DNA of 64,000 nucleotides from Pseudomonas sp. RIT623 (GTDB taxonomy: Bacteria; Pseudomonadota; Gammaproteobacteria; Pseudomonadales; Pseudomonadaceae), in the NCBI RefSeq assembly GCF_004519305.1, contig NZ_SOZA01000026.1, positions 1-64,000 on the forward strand, written 5' to 3'. The notes under the pieces are model-generated. The model worked only from the letters and a program-made list of their open reading frames with translations. It searched no databases and had not been told where the DNA came from. Positions 24,642 through 35,001 of the stretch are shown here, piece by piece (within the stretch, counting starts at the first letter, position 1; the number at the start of each line of letters is the position of its first letter). The position numbers and the translations under genes are program-made.

Positions 24642-26873
24642 ATGAATAACGAAGTGCTAACCCCTGTCGAGATCAAGGACGCCCAGGCCGTGCCCGAAGA
24701 GCTGGTACAGACCCCGCCCGACCTGCCTGCGGCCCCGGAGCCGGTGGTAGAGCCCGCCGCGCCCGCACCGACGCCAGCTCCGGCGATCGCCGTGCCGAGC
24801 CTGGACGACAGCAGCCTGTACATTCATCGTGAGCTCTCGCAGCTGCAGTTCAACATCCGTGTGCTGGAACAGGCGCTGGACGAGTCCTACCCGCTGCTCG
24901 AGCGCCTGAAGTTCCTGCTGATCTTCTCCAGCAACCTCGATGAGTTCTTCGAGATCCGCGTGGCGGGCCTGAAGAAACAGATCAACTTCGCCCGCGAACA
25001 GGCCGGCGCCGACGGCTTGCAGCCGCACCAGGCGCTGGCGCGGATCAGTGAGCTGGTGCACCTGGAGGTGGACCGCCAGTACGCGATCCTCAACGACGTG
25101 CTGCTGCCGGAGCTGGAGAAGCACGCCATTCGCTTCATCCGTCGCCGCTACTGGACGCCCAAGCTCAAGACCTGGGTGCGGCGCTTCTTCCGCGACGAAA
25201 TCGCGCCGATCATCACCCCGATCGGCCTCGACCCGACCCACCCGTTCCCGCTGCTGGTGAACAAGAGCCTGAACTTCATCGTAGAGCTCGAGGGTGTCGA
25301 CGCCTTCGGCCGCGACTCGGGCCTGGCGATCATCCCCGCGCCGCGCCTGCTGCCGCGGGTGATTCGCGTACCGGAAGAGGTCGGCGGCCCCGGCGACAAC
25401 TATGTGTTCCTGTCGTCGATGATCCACGCCCACGCCGACGACTTGTTCCAGGGCATGAAGGTCAAGGGTTGCTATCAGTTCCGCCTGACCCGCAACGCCG
25501 ACCTGGCGCTGGATTCCGAGGAGGTCGACGACCTCGCCCGGGCCCTGCGCGGCGAATTGTTCTCCCGTCGCTACGGCGATGCAGTGCGTCTGGAGGTAGC
25601 CGACACCTGCCCGAAACATCTGTCGGACTACCTGCTCAAGCAGTTCAGCCTGAGCGAGAGCGAGTTGTACCAGGTCAACGGTCCGGTCAACCTCACTCGC
25701 CTGTTCAGCATCACCGGGCTCGACAGCCACCCGGAGCTGCAATACACGCCTTTCACCCCGGCGATCCCCAAGCTGCTGCAGAACGCCGACAACATCTTCA
25801 GCGTCATCGGCAAGCAGGACATCCTGCTGATGCACCCGTTCGAGTCCTTCACCCCGGTGATCGACCTGCTGCGCCAGGCCGCCAAGGACCCGCACGTGCT
25901 CGCCGTGCGCCAGACCCTGTACCGCTCCGGGGCCAACTCGGAAATCGTCGACGCCCTGGTGGATGCGGCGCGTAACGGCAAGGAGGTCACCGCGGTGATC
26001 GAACTGCGCGCGCGCTTCGACGAAGAGTCCAACCTGCAGATGGCCAGCCGCCTGCAGGCCGCCGGCGCGGTGGTGATCTACGGTGTGGTCGGTTTCAAGA
26101 CCCACGCCAAGATGATGCTGATCCTGCGCCGCGAGCAGGGCGAAATCGTCCGTTACGCGCACCTGGGTACAGGCAACTACCACGCCGGCAATGCCCGCCT
26201 GTACACCGACTACAGCCTGCTGACTTCCGACGACGCCCTCACCGAGGACGTCGGCAAGTTGTTCAGCCAGCTGATCGGCATGGGCAAGACCCTGCGCATG
26301 AAGAAGCTGCTGCACGCCCCCTTCACCCTGAAGAAGGGCATGCTCGACATGATCGCCCGGGAGACCCAGTTCGCCCTGGAGGGGAAACCTGCGCACATCA
26401 TCGCCAAGTTCAACTCGCTGACCGACGCCAAGATCATCAAGGCGCTGTACAAGGCCAGCCAGTCGGGCGTGCGCATCGACCTGGTGGTGCGTGGCATGTG
26501 CTGCCTGCGCCCGGGCATCGCCGGGGTATCGCACAACATCCACGTGCGTTCGATCATCGGTCGCTTCCTCGAGCACACCCGGGTGTTCTACTTCCTCAAT
26601 GGCGGCGAGGAGCAGATCTACCTGTCCAGTGCCGACTGGATGGAGCGCAACCTCGACAAGCGCGTGGAGACCTGCTTCCCGGTGGAGGGCAAGAAGTTGC
26701 TGCTGCGGGTGAAGAAGGAGCTGGAGGGTTATCTCACCGACAACACCCAGGCCTGGACCTTGCAGCCGGACGGGCGCTATGTGCGCAGCACCCCGACCGG
26801 CAACCAGAACCCGCGCAGCGCCCAGGCGACGCTGCTGGAGCGGCTGAGCAACCCGGTGTTGAACGTACGCTAG
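24642..26873 (+). CDS. ppk: Polyphosphate kinase 1
   Basis: Polymerises inorganic polyphosphate from ATP at the inner membrane. 743 residues: an unusual Pro/Ala-rich N-terminal extension (about 1-45) precedes the normal PPK1 start SLYIHRELSQLQFNIRVLEQ. The domain order is N, H (middle), C1 and C2. KTHAKMMLILRRE contains the autophosphorylated histidine, and RFLEHTRVFYFLNGG the second catalytic histidine. AGGAACG precedes the ATG. Convergent with ppx, from which a REP pair separates it. Confidence 0.95.
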   Translation: MNNEVLTPVEIKDAQAVPEELVQTPPDLPAAPEPVVEPAAPAPTPAPAIAVPSLDDSSLYIHRELSQLQFNIRVLEQALDESYPLLERLKFLLIFSSNLDEFFEIRVAGLKKQINFAREQAGADGLQPHQALARISELVHLEVDRQYAILNDVLLPELEKHAIRFIRRRYWTPKLKTWVRRFFRDEIAPIITPIGLDPTHPFPLLVNKSLNFIVELEGVDAFGRDSGLAIIPAPRLLPRVIRVPEEVGGPGDNYVFLSSMIHAHADDLFQGMKVKGCYQFRLTRNADLALDSEEVDDLARALRGELFSRRYGDAVRLEVADTCPKHLSDYLLKQFSLSESELYQVNGPVNLTRLFSITGLDSHPELQYTPFTPAIPKLLQNADNIFSVIGKQDILLMHPFESFTPVIDLLRQAAKDPHVLAVRQTLYRSGANSEIVDALVDAARNGKEVTAVIELRARFDEESNLQMASRLQAAGAVVIYGVVGFKTHAKMMLILRREQGEIVRYAHLGTGNYHAGNARLYTDYSLLTSDDALTEDVGKLFSQLIGMGKTLRMKKLLHAPFTLKKGMLDMIARETQFALEGKPAHIIAKFNSLTDAKIIKALYKASQSGVRIDLVVRGMCCLRPGIAGVSHNIHVRSIIGRFLEHTRVFYFLNGGEEQIYLSSADWMERNLDKRVETCFPVEGKKLLLRVKKELEGYLTDNTQAWTLQPDGRYVRSTPTGNQNPRSAQATLLERLSNPVLNVR

Positions 26874-26883
26874 ATGGATTGCT

Positions 26884-26988
26884 GGGGCCGCTTTGCGGCC
26901 CTTTCGCGACACAAGGCCGCTCCTACAGGGAATCGCGATCGGCTGTAGGAGCGGCCTTGTGTCGCGAAAGGGGCGCGTAGCGGCCCCA
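26884..26988. repeat. Paired REP elements (BIME) between ppk and ppx
   Basis: ggggccgctttgcggccctt starts at 26884 and runs to ggccgctcctacaggg; the opposite copy begins tgtaggagcggccttgtgtc at 26944 and ends in cggcccc near 26987. A classic head-to-head REP pair between convergent genes. Confidence 0.88.
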
Positions 26989-26996
26989 TGGGCCCT

Positions 26997-28499
26997 TCAG
27001 TGCACGCTAAGCACGAAGTTGACCCGCGTCAGCCATTCCGCCTCGTTGGCGAAGTCGGCCTGGGTCAGCGGGTGCTGCTCCAGCCAGCCCTCGGGGAAGA
27101 CCACGTCCAGGCTGTTGTCGCCGGCCTGCAACACCACCTTGGGCATCTGCTGGGTACCGCGGATATGGTGGAACAGGATGGCGAAGCGCAGCAGCACGCA
27201 TAGGCGGATCAGCTTGATGCCTTCGTCGCCGAACTCGGCGAACTTGTCCTTGGGGATGTTGCGGCGGTGGCCGCGCACCAGCAAGGCCATCATCTGCTGG
27301 TCCTCGCGGGAGAAGCCGGACAGGTCGGAGTGCTCGATCAGGTAGGCGCCGTGCTTGTGGTAATGGTAATGGGCGATATCCAGCCCGACTTCGTGAATTT
27401 TCGCCGCCCAACCTAGTAGATCGCGCCAGTTTCCCTCCTCCAGGTCCCAGGCCTTGGCCACCTGGTCGAAGGCATGCAGCGCCTTGCGCTCGACCCGAGC
27501 CGCCTGGCCCTGGTCGACGTGGTAACGCTCCATCAGCGAATTCAGGGTACGTTCGCGCACGTCTTCATGGTGGTGGCGGCCCAGCAGGTCGAACAGCACG
27601 CCCTCGCGCAGGGCGCCGTCACAGTGGTCCATGCGCGCCAGCTCCAGGGCATCGAAGATCGCTTCGAGGATCGCCAGGCCTGCAGGGAAGATGGTGCGGC
27701 GGTCGGGCTTGACCCCTTCGAAGTCGATCTTGTCGGTCTCGCCGAGTTTGAACAGCTTGCGCTTTACCGCTGCCAGGCCCTCGGCGTTGACCTCGCCGCT
27801 GCCTTGGCCCATGGCCTTGATCGCCGCGGCGATGGCGCGGATGGTCCCGGACGAGCCGATGGCCTCGTCCCAGGTCAGGCGGTGCAGGGCATTTTCAATG
27901 CTCATCAGCTCCAGGCGCGCGGCGGTGTAGGCTTGGGCATAACGCGCCGGGGTGATCTTGCCGTCGCGGAAGTAACGCTGGGTGAAGCTCACGCAGCCCA
28001 TTTGCAGGCTTTCGCGCAGCAACGGTTCGAAACGCTGGCCAATGATGAACTCGGTGCTGCCGCCGCCGATATCGGCGACCAGGCGCTTGCCGGGGGTGTC
28101 GGCCAAGGTGTGCGAGACCCCCAGGTAGATCAGGCGCGCCTCTTCGCGGCCGGAGATGACCTCCACCGGGTGGCCGAGAATGGCTTCGGCGCGCTGGATG
28201 AACTCGTTGCGGTTGCGCGCTTCACGCAGGGCGTTGGTGCCGACGATACGCACTGAGCCGGCCGGCATGCCGTTGATCAGCTGGGCGAAGCGCTTGAGGC
28301 ATTCGAGCCCGCGCAGCATGGCTTCTTCGCTGAGCCGGCGTTCGTCGTCGATGCCGGCGGCCAGCTGCACTTTTTCCCCGAGCCTCTCGAGAATGCGGAT
28401 TTCCGTGTGATGGGCCTTGGCCACGACCATGTGGAAACTGTTGGAGCCAAGGTCGATGGCGGCGATCAGGGACAGGTTCTTCGCGGTGGTTTGCGGCAT
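26997..28499 (-). CDS. ppx: Exopolyphosphatase
   Basis: Hydrolyses terminal phosphates from polyphosphate (and related pppGpp in some members); cytosolic. 500 residues: ASKHA/Ppx-GppA domain with phosphate-binding motif AAIDLGSNSFHMVVA and LVADIGGGSTEFIIG, then the HD-like helical domain (KIHEVGLDIAHYHYHKHGAY). ATG at 28499 is the likely start; the frame continues upstream to 28586 but without homology-like sequence. Convergent with ppk and divergent from trxA. Confidence 0.94.
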   Translation of the reverse strand: MPQTTAKNLSLIAAIDLGSNSFHMVVAKAHHTEIRILERLGEKVQLAAGIDDERRLSEEAMLRGLECLKRFAQLINGMPAGSVRIVGTNALREARNRNEFIQRAEAILGHPVEVISGREEARLIYLGVSHTLADTPGKRLVADIGGGSTEFIIGQRFEPLLRESLQMGCVSFTQRYFRDGKITPARYAQAYTAARLELMSIENALHRLTWDEAIGSSGTIRAIAAAIKAMGQGSGEVNAEGLAAVKRKLFKLGETDKIDFEGVKPDRRTIFPAGLAILEAIFDALELARMDHCDGALREGVLFDLLGRHHHEDVRERTLNSLMERYHVDQGQAARVERKALHAFDQVAKAWDLEEGNWRDLLGWAAKIHEVGLDIAHYHYHKHGAYLIEHSDLSGFSREDQQMMALLVRGHRRNIPKDKFAEFGDEGIKLIRLCVLLRFAILFHHIRGTQQMPKVVLQAGDNSLDVVFPEGWLEQHPLTQADFANEAEWLTRVNFVLSVH

Positions 28500-28676
28500 G
28501 ATCTGCAAGTTCTCGGTCGTTAACCCGGCAATCGTGCCACGATCATGGGCATACGCCAACGCGCGGCACTGCAAGGCTTGATGCATGGCAATGTCATAGC
28601 GATGTTATGACCGTGACATGACGGTTTCGATTCGTGGCGTCTTGCACAACTATAGATACACTCAATCGTCTGTGGC

Positions 28677-28741
28677 TTCCTGTAGGACGAGGGTGCAGCT
28701 ATGATGGGCAACGTTTTTTTGCTTACGACCTGGAGATATCC
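28677..28741 (+). promoter_or_regulatory. Possible trxA promoter and ribosome-binding site
   Basis: TTCCTG (28677-28682) and TATGAT (28700-28705) are spaced by 17 bases. The -10 is good, the -35 weak. GGAG lies seven bases before the trxA ATG. Confidence 0.4.
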
Positions 28742-29071
28742 ATGAGCAGCGATCTTATCAAACACGTCACCGACGCCAGCTTCGAAGCCGACGTACTCAA
28801 GGCTGAAGGCGCGGTGCTGGTCGACTACTGGGCTGAATGGTGCGGCCCATGCAAGATGATCGCGCCGGTTCTGGACGACATCGCCTCTGAGTATCAAGGC
28901 AAGGTGACCATCGCCAAGCTGAACATCGACGAAAACCAGGAAACCCCGGCCAAGCACGGCGTACGCGGTATCCCGACGCTGATGCTGTTCAAGAACGGCA
29001 ACGTTGAGGCGACCAAGGTCGGCGCGCTGTCCAAATCGCAGCTCAAGGCGTTCCTCGACGCCAGCCTGTGA
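28742..29071 (+). CDS. trxA: Thioredoxin 1
   Basis: Cytosolic dithiol reductant of 109 residues. Active site WCGPC at residues 33-37 and cis-Pro motif RGIPTLMLF are intact. The start ATG has GGAG upstream; the frame is open further upstream but that part is not thioredoxin-like. Followed by a strong intrinsic terminator and then the rho leader; trxA-rho order is conserved in gamma-proteobacteria. Confidence 0.96.
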   Translation: MSSDLIKHVTDASFEADVLKAEGAVLVDYWAEWCGPCKMIAPVLDDIASEYQGKVTIAKLNIDENQETPAKHGVRGIPTLMLFKNGNVEATKVGALSKSQLKAFLDASL

Positions 29072-29078
29072 TGTGAAC

Positions 29079-29106
29079 AAGCCCCGCAAAAGCGGGGCTT
29101 TTCTTT
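29079..29106 (+). terminator. Intrinsic terminator of trxA
   Basis: AAGCCCCGC (29079-29087), loop aaaa, GCGGGGCTT (29092-29100), followed by TTCTTT. A strong stem with a U-rich tail. Confidence 0.92.
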
Positions 29107-29381
29107 ACCTGTCGTAGGCAAATTCCCTGTTGTGCGGCGTGCCGCGGGCTCTGGCCTATCCAGGCGGATAGCCCCGGAAATCAATGGGCAAAACCACTAG
29201 ACGTCGAAAAAAGCAAGTGTTACATTCGGCCTCGCACTGCTTTTCCAGTGCCCTCTGCACGCCGTCGCCGAAGCATCCCTAATTCGAATCAGTACGCGAT
29301 CCTGTCGCCATCTAGCGGCGCGGCCTCATTAAGCCACATGCTTAATTTTTCCCTTCCTTACATGATTACGTCACTCCCCTT
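29107..29381 (+). promoter_or_regulatory. rho leader region with hairpins and mini-ORF
   Basis: About 275 bases upstream of rho. CTATCC-aggc-GGATAG (29156-29171) is an early inverted repeat. ATTAAGC-cacat-GCTTAAT (29328-29346) is a 7-bp stem followed immediately by a run of five T (29346-29350), like a weak intrinsic terminator. A seven-codon ORF (MITSLPL, 29362-29385) ends in TGA that overlaps the rho ATG. rho itself lacks a recognisable Shine-Dalgarno sequence. These suggest attenuation and translational coupling as part of rho autoregulation (inference; E. coli rho is autoregulated in its leader). The promoter was not located with confidence. Confidence 0.5.
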
Positions 29382-30641
<1,260 letters not shown>

Positions 30642-30663
30642 GCTTCCCGACCAGGCATTGAAT

Positions 30664-30754
30664 GGGGCTGCTTTGCAGCCCATCGCCGGCAAGCCGGCTC
30701 CTACACGAACCTTGTAGGAGCCGGCTTGCCGGCGATGGGGCGCGAAGCGGCCCC
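30664..30754. repeat. Paired REP elements (ccggcttgccggcgatg family)
   Basis: ggggctgctttgcagcccat (30664) through ggctcctaca, then the inverted copy tgtaggagccggcttgccgg (30713) ending cggcccc (30754). Located between rho and ubiD. Confidence 0.88.
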
Positions 30755-30835
30755 AGTTCATTTTTGCCCCCAAACAAGGCGTGAACGGCGCTACACTCTG
30801 CACCCCGACCGATACGCCCAACACGAGGCCCTTGC

Positions 30836-32302
30836 ATGCAGTATCGCGACTTGCGCGACTTCATCCGCGGCCTGGAACAGCGCGGTGAACTCAAGCGCAT
30901 CCAGGTTCCCATCTCCCCTGTACTGGAAATGACCGAAGTCTGCGACCGCACGCTGCGCGCCAAGGGCCCGGCCTTGCTGTTCGAAAAGCCCACCGGCTTC
31001 GACATCCCGGTGCTGGGCAACCTGTTCGGCACCCCCGAGCGCGTGGCCATGGGCATGGGCGCCGAGTCCACCGCAGAACTGCGCGAGATCGGCAAGCTGC
31101 TGGCGTTTCTCAAGGAGCCCGAGCCGCCGAAGGGCCTGAAGGACGCCTGGTCGAAGCTGCCGATCTTCAAGAAGGTCGTGTCCATGGCACCGAAGGTGGT
31201 CAAGGACGCGGTATGCCAGGAAATCGTGGTCGAAGGCGATGACGTTGACCTCGGCCAGCTGCCGATCCAGCACTGCTGGCCTGGCGATGTTGCGCCGCTG
31301 ATTACCTGGGGCCTGACCGTGACTCGCGGGCCGAACAAGGACCGCCAGAACCTGGGCATCTATCGCCAGCAGGTGATTGGCCGCAACAAGGTGATCATGC
31401 GCTGGCTGAGCCACCGCGGTGGGGCGCTGGACTACCGCGAATGGTGCGAGAAGCATCCTGGCCAGCCGTTCCCGGTAGCTGTGGCGTTGGGCGCGGACCC
31501 GGCGACCATCCTCGGTGCCGTGACCCCGGTCCCGGACACGCTTTCCGAGTACGCCTTCGCTGGCCTGTTGCGTGGCAACCGCACCGAACTGGTCAAGTGC
31601 CGTGGCAACGACCTGCAGGTACCGGCAACCGCCGAGATCATCCTCGAAGGCGTGATCCATCCCGGCGAGATGGCCCCGGAAGGCCCGTACGGCGACCACA
31701 CCGGCTACTACAACGAAGTGGACAGCTTCCCGGTGTTCACCGTCGAACGCATCACCCACCGGCAAAAGCCGATCTACCACAGCACCTACACCGGCCGGCC
31801 GCCGGATGAGCCGGCGATTCTCGGCGTGGCGCTGAACGAAGTATTCGTGCCGATCCTGCAGAAGCAGTTCCCCGAGATCACCGACTTCTACCTGCCGCCG
31901 GAAGGCTGTTCGTACCGCATGGCGGTGGTGACCATGAAGAAGCAGTATCCGGGCCACGCCAAGCGCGTCATGCTCGGTGTCTGGTCGTTCCTGCGACAGT
32001 TCATGTACACCAAGTTCGTTATCGTAACCGACGACGATATCAACGCCCGCGACTGGAACGATGTGATCTGGGCCATCACCACGCGCATGGACCCCAAGCG
32101 TGATACGGTGATGATCGACAACACCCCGATCGACTACCTCGACTTCGCGTCGCCGGTATCGGGGCTGGGGTCGAAGATGGGCCTGGATGCCACCCACAAG
32201 TGGCCGGGCGAGACTACACGCGAATGGGGTCGGGTCATCGTCAAGGACGAGGCCGTCACCCGCCGTATCGATGAGTTGTGGGACCAGTTGGGAATAGATT
32301 GA
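30836..32302 (+). CDS. ubiD: UbiD-family decarboxylase (4-hydroxy-3-polyprenylbenzoate decarboxylase)
   Basis: Decarboxylates 3-polyprenyl-4-hydroxybenzoate in ubiquinone synthesis using prenylated FMN. 488 residues, starting MQYRDLRDFIRGLEQRGELK, the standard UbiD N-terminus. GMGAEST, NLGIYRQQVIGRNKVIMRW and EGPYGDHTGYYNE (with conserved acidic residues near the cofactor) are visible. CGAGG lies upstream of the ATG. It overlaps the next gene by one base (TGATG), indicating coupled translation. Confidence 0.94.
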   Translation: MQYRDLRDFIRGLEQRGELKRIQVPISPVLEMTEVCDRTLRAKGPALLFEKPTGFDIPVLGNLFGTPERVAMGMGAESTAELREIGKLLAFLKEPEPPKGLKDAWSKLPIFKKVVSMAPKVVKDAVCQEIVVEGDDVDLGQLPIQHCWPGDVAPLITWGLTVTRGPNKDRQNLGIYRQQVIGRNKVIMRWLSHRGGALDYREWCEKHPGQPFPVAVALGADPATILGAVTPVPDTLSEYAFAGLLRGNRTELVKCRGNDLQVPATAEIILEGVIHPGEMAPEGPYGDHTGYYNEVDSFPVFTVERITHRQKPIYHSTYTGRPPDEPAILGVALNEVFVPILQKQFPEITDFYLPPEGCSYRMAVVTMKKQYPGHAKRVMLGVWSFLRQFMYTKFVIVTDDDINARDWNDVIWAITTRMDPKRDTVMIDNTPIDYLDFASPVSGLGSKMGLDATHKWPGETTREWGRVIVKDEAVTRRIDELWDQLGID

Positions 32303-33270
32303 TGCAGGTAACCTTGCAGCCTTCCGGGGCGGTACTGGCGGTCGAACCGGGTGAAAGGATTCTGGATGCCGCGCGGCGCCTGGGCTACGACTGCCCGAGC
32401 AGCTGCCGCAACGGTAACTGCCATGTGTGTGCCGCGCTGCTGGTCGAAGGCCGTGTGCGCCAGGAAGGCCAGGTCCGCGATCACGGTGAGCTGTTCACCT
32501 GCATCGCCGAGCCGCTGGAGGATTGCGTGTTGCTGTGGGATGGTGTGCTGGCCCTGGGCGAGCTGCCGGTGCGCAAGCTGGCCTGTACCCTGAGCGAGTG
32601 CCGCGAGGTCGGTGGCGACGTCTGGCGCGTGCGTCTGCGCGCGCCGGCCGGCAAGCCGCCCCGCTACCACGCCGGGCAATACCTGATGATCGAGCGCGAG
32701 GGCATGGACAAGGCAGCGTTCTCCCTGGCCTCGGCGCCTCATGGCGGGCGCGACCTGGAGCTGCATGTACTGGCCCGCGAAAGCAGCGCGGTGCAGTTGA
32801 TCAAGCAGTTGCAGCGTGATGGCATCGCCCGGGTCGAGCTGCCGTTTGGCGACGCCCACCTGGCCGAACTGCCCGATGGCCCGTTGGTGCTGATCGCCGC
32901 CGGCACTGGCATGGGCCAGATGCACAGCCTGGTCGAGCACTGCCGGGCCAAGGGCTTCAAGCACCCGGTGCACCTGTACTGGGGCGTGCGCCGGCCCGAG
33001 GACTTCTACCAGATCGAGCATTGGGACCAGTGGGAGCGCCTGCCGAACCTGTTCCTGCACAAGGTGGTCAGCGACCTGTGCGGTTGGGAAGGGCGTTGCG
33101 GTCTGTTGCACGAAGCGGTGTGCGAAGACATCGCCGACCTCAACCAGGTGCATGTCTATGCCAGCGGCTCGCCGAACATGGTCTATGCCACCCTCGATGC
33201 CCTGGTCGAGGCGGGTATGGATGCCCATCGCATGCGCGCCGACGTATTCGCTTACGCGCCGCGGGGTTGA
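32302..33270 (+). CDS. 2Fe-2S ferredoxin-type NAD(P)H flavin reductase (CDP-6-deoxy-delta-3,4-glucoseen reductase-like)
   Basis: Flavoprotein electron-transfer enzyme of 322 residues. The N-terminal ferredoxin domain has the 2Fe-2S cluster motif CPSSCRNGNCHVC (with a further Cys in LFTCIAEP). It is followed by the FAD domain (YHAGQYLMIEREGMDKAAFS) and NAD(P)-binding domain (LVLIAAGTGMGQMHSLVEHC). Family members reduce sugars, oxygenases or flavins; here the one-base overlap with ubiD suggests a link with ubiquinone or prenyl-FMN metabolism, but that is inference. ATG at 32302 was chosen because of the overlap. Confidence 0.85.
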   Translation: MQVTLQPSGAVLAVEPGERILDAARRLGYDCPSSCRNGNCHVCAALLVEGRVRQEGQVRDHGELFTCIAEPLEDCVLLWDGVLALGELPVRKLACTLSECREVGGDVWRVRLRAPAGKPPRYHAGQYLMIEREGMDKAAFSLASAPHGGRDLELHVLARESSAVQLIKQLQRDGIARVELPFGDAHLAELPDGPLVLIAAGTGMGQMHSLVEHCRAKGFKHPVHLYWGVRRPEDFYQIEHWDQWERLPNLFLHKVVSDLCGWEGRCGLLHEAVCEDIADLNQVHVYASGSPNMVYATLDALVEAGMDAHRMRADVFAYAPRG

Positions 33271-33568
33271 AACAACTCGGCACGCCGCGAGGGGGTGCCG
33301 GGTTTAATAACCAAGCGTTTTCCGGTTGATTATATGGCGGGGATTGTTACCGGTGCGGGTAATAAGTTTCGCTATACTCGGACTATTAGTTTCCGTTCAG
33401 CGGATGCTTTAATGAAATCCTGTTTTCGGGGTTGAGTGCAAAGTACGTTCTGCCTTACGTTAGGCGCAACGCCCATCGCGGGGCAAGCCCGCTCCCCCGC
33501 GATAGCCGCCGAACAGACACGGCAATACCTGCACTTTGGTAGTTCACAGGAAATAATGGCGGCAGCTC
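33271..33568. other. Intergenic region with one REP (33474-33505)
   Basis: Near-300-base gap. CGGCAC-N11-GTGCCG (33278-33300) follows the upstream stop and could be a weak terminator. AT-rich sequence at 33300-33400 holds a TATACT hexamer (33373-33378) without a matched -35. A single REP of the atcgcggggcaagcccgctccc family lies at 33474-33505. No gene is evident apart from the mini-ORF discussed under chaC. Confidence 0.55.
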
Positions 33569-34219
33569 ATGTCGACACTTGAAAGTTCATCCTGGCAAGT
33601 CTCCTATCCGCCGTCGCTCGACTTCGGCCAACAACTCACCGCCGAACAACTGCAGCGCTCGATGCAGGACACCATGTCCCAGCATGAGGGCGGCCCAGTT
33701 TGGCTGTTCGCCTACGGTTCGTTGATCTGGCGCCCCGAATGCAACTCGATCGAGCGTCAGCGGGCACGGGTGCATGGCTACCACCGTGGCCTGTACCTAT
33801 GGTCCCACGAGCACCGTGGCACCCCAGAGTGCCCGGGCCTGGTGTTCGGCCTGGACCGCGGTGGTTCCTGCAGCGGTTTCGCCTACCGCCTGGATGAAAG
33901 CAACCTCGACGACTCGCTCATGGCCCTGTGGCAGCGCGAAATGCCGTACCCGGCCTATCGTCCGCACTGGCTCAGCTGCCGCCTGGGCGATGGTAGCAAG
34001 GTGCAGGCGTTGGGCTTCGTGCTGGAGCGGCACCTGCCGTGCTACGCCGGCAATCTGCCGGATACCCTGTTCAGCCAGATTCTCGCCAGCGCCAAGGGGC
34101 GCTATGGCAGTACCCGGGATTATGTGGAGCAGACCCTCAGCGCCCTGCGCAGCCACCAGATGCCCGATCGCAACCTGGAAGCGCGCTTTCGCCGGTGCCA
34201 CAACCTGCGCGAGGCCTGA
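33569..34219 (+). CDS. chaC: Glutathione-specific gamma-glutamylcyclotransferase (ChaC family)
   Basis: Cleaves glutathione to 5-oxoproline and Cys-Gly. 216 residues, with the active-site motif FAYGSLIWRPE near residue 48 and GYHRGLYLWSHEHRGTPECP following. The length is as expected. The start is uncertain: ATG 33569 has no direct Shine-Dalgarno, while AGGA (33548-33551) is placed correctly for an 8-codon out-of-frame ORF at 33556. Starts at 33662 or later would also retain the catalytic motif. Its neighbours are cystine uptake genes on the other strand. Confidence 0.88.
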   Translation: MSTLESSSWQVSYPPSLDFGQQLTAEQLQRSMQDTMSQHEGGPVWLFAYGSLIWRPECNSIERQRARVHGYHRGLYLWSHEHRGTPECPGLVFGLDRGGSCSGFAYRLDESNLDDSLMALWQREMPYPAYRPHWLSCRLGDGSKVQALGFVLERHLPCYAGNLPDTLFSQILASAKGRYGSTRDYVEQTLSALRSHQMPDRNLEARFRRCHNLREA

Positions 34220-34237
34220 GCCCCGCGCGGCTGCCGG

Positions 34238-34999
34238 TCAGTCCTGGGCGGCGGCGGTGCCGAGGAACTTGCGCAGGAACTGTCGCGTGCGTTCTTCCTG
34301 CGGGTTGGCGAACAACGCCTTGGCCTCGCCTTGCTCGACGATCACCCCCTTGTCGAAGAAGATCACCCGGTTGGCCACGTCGCGGGCGAAGCTCATCTCG
34401 TGGGTGACGATGATCATCGTGCGCTGCTCCTCGGCCAGGCCGCGGATGGTCGCCAGCACTTCACCCACCAGCTCGGGGTCGAGCGCCGAGGTGGGCTCGT
34501 CGAACAGGATCACCTCCGGCTCCATGGCCAGGGCGCGGGCGATGGCCACCCGCTGCTGCTGACCGCCGGACAGGCGCCGTGGATAGGCGTCTTCCTTGCC
34601 CGCCAGGCCGACTTTGGCCAGCAAGCGCTTGCCCAGCTCGATGGCTTTGTCCCGTGGGGTCTTCTTGACGATCACCGGCCCTTCGATGACGTTCTCCAGG
34701 GCGGTGCGGTGGGGGAACAGGTTGAAGTTCTGGAACACGAACCCGGCCTGCTGGCGCAGGCGCCGAATCGCCCCTTGCTGGCTTCCCAGCGGACGGTTGG
34801 CGTCGATGCTGATCTCGCCAATCTGGATCCGCCCGGCATCGGGTGTCTCCAGCAGGTTCAGGCAGCGCAGGAAGGTGGTCTTGCCCGAGCCGCTGGGGCC
34901 GATGATGGCCACCACCTCGCCGGGCTGCACGGTCAGGTCGATGCCCTTGAGCACGGTCTGGCCCTTGAACTGCTTGGTCAGGCCTTCTACTACGATCAT
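34238..34999 (-). CDS. tcyN: Cystine/amino-acid ABC transporter ATP-binding protein
   Basis: ATPase subunit (253 residues) of a polar amino-acid importer. Walker A IGPSGSGKTTFLR, signature LSGGQQQRVAIARAL, Walker B VILFDEPTSALDPEL and switch His (VTHEMSFARDV) are complete. It lies two bases after the permease gene, within the order tcyJ-tcyL-tcyN. The closest functional match in memory is E. coli TcyN (YecC), for cystine and related sulfur amino acids; the substrate is inferred from the whole operon and the adjacent serine acetyltransferase. Confidence 0.85.
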   Translation of the reverse strand: MIVVEGLTKQFKGQTVLKGIDLTVQPGEVVAIIGPSGSGKTTFLRCLNLLETPDAGRIQIGEISIDANRPLGSQQGAIRRLRQQAGFVFQNFNLFPHRTALENVIEGPVIVKKTPRDKAIELGKRLLAKVGLAGKEDAYPRRLSGGQQQRVAIARALAMEPEVILFDEPTSALDPELVGEVLATIRGLAEEQRTMIIVTHEMSFARDVANRVIFFDKGVIVEQGEAKALFANPQEERTRQFLRKFLGTAAAQD

Positions 35000-35001
35000 C
35001 T

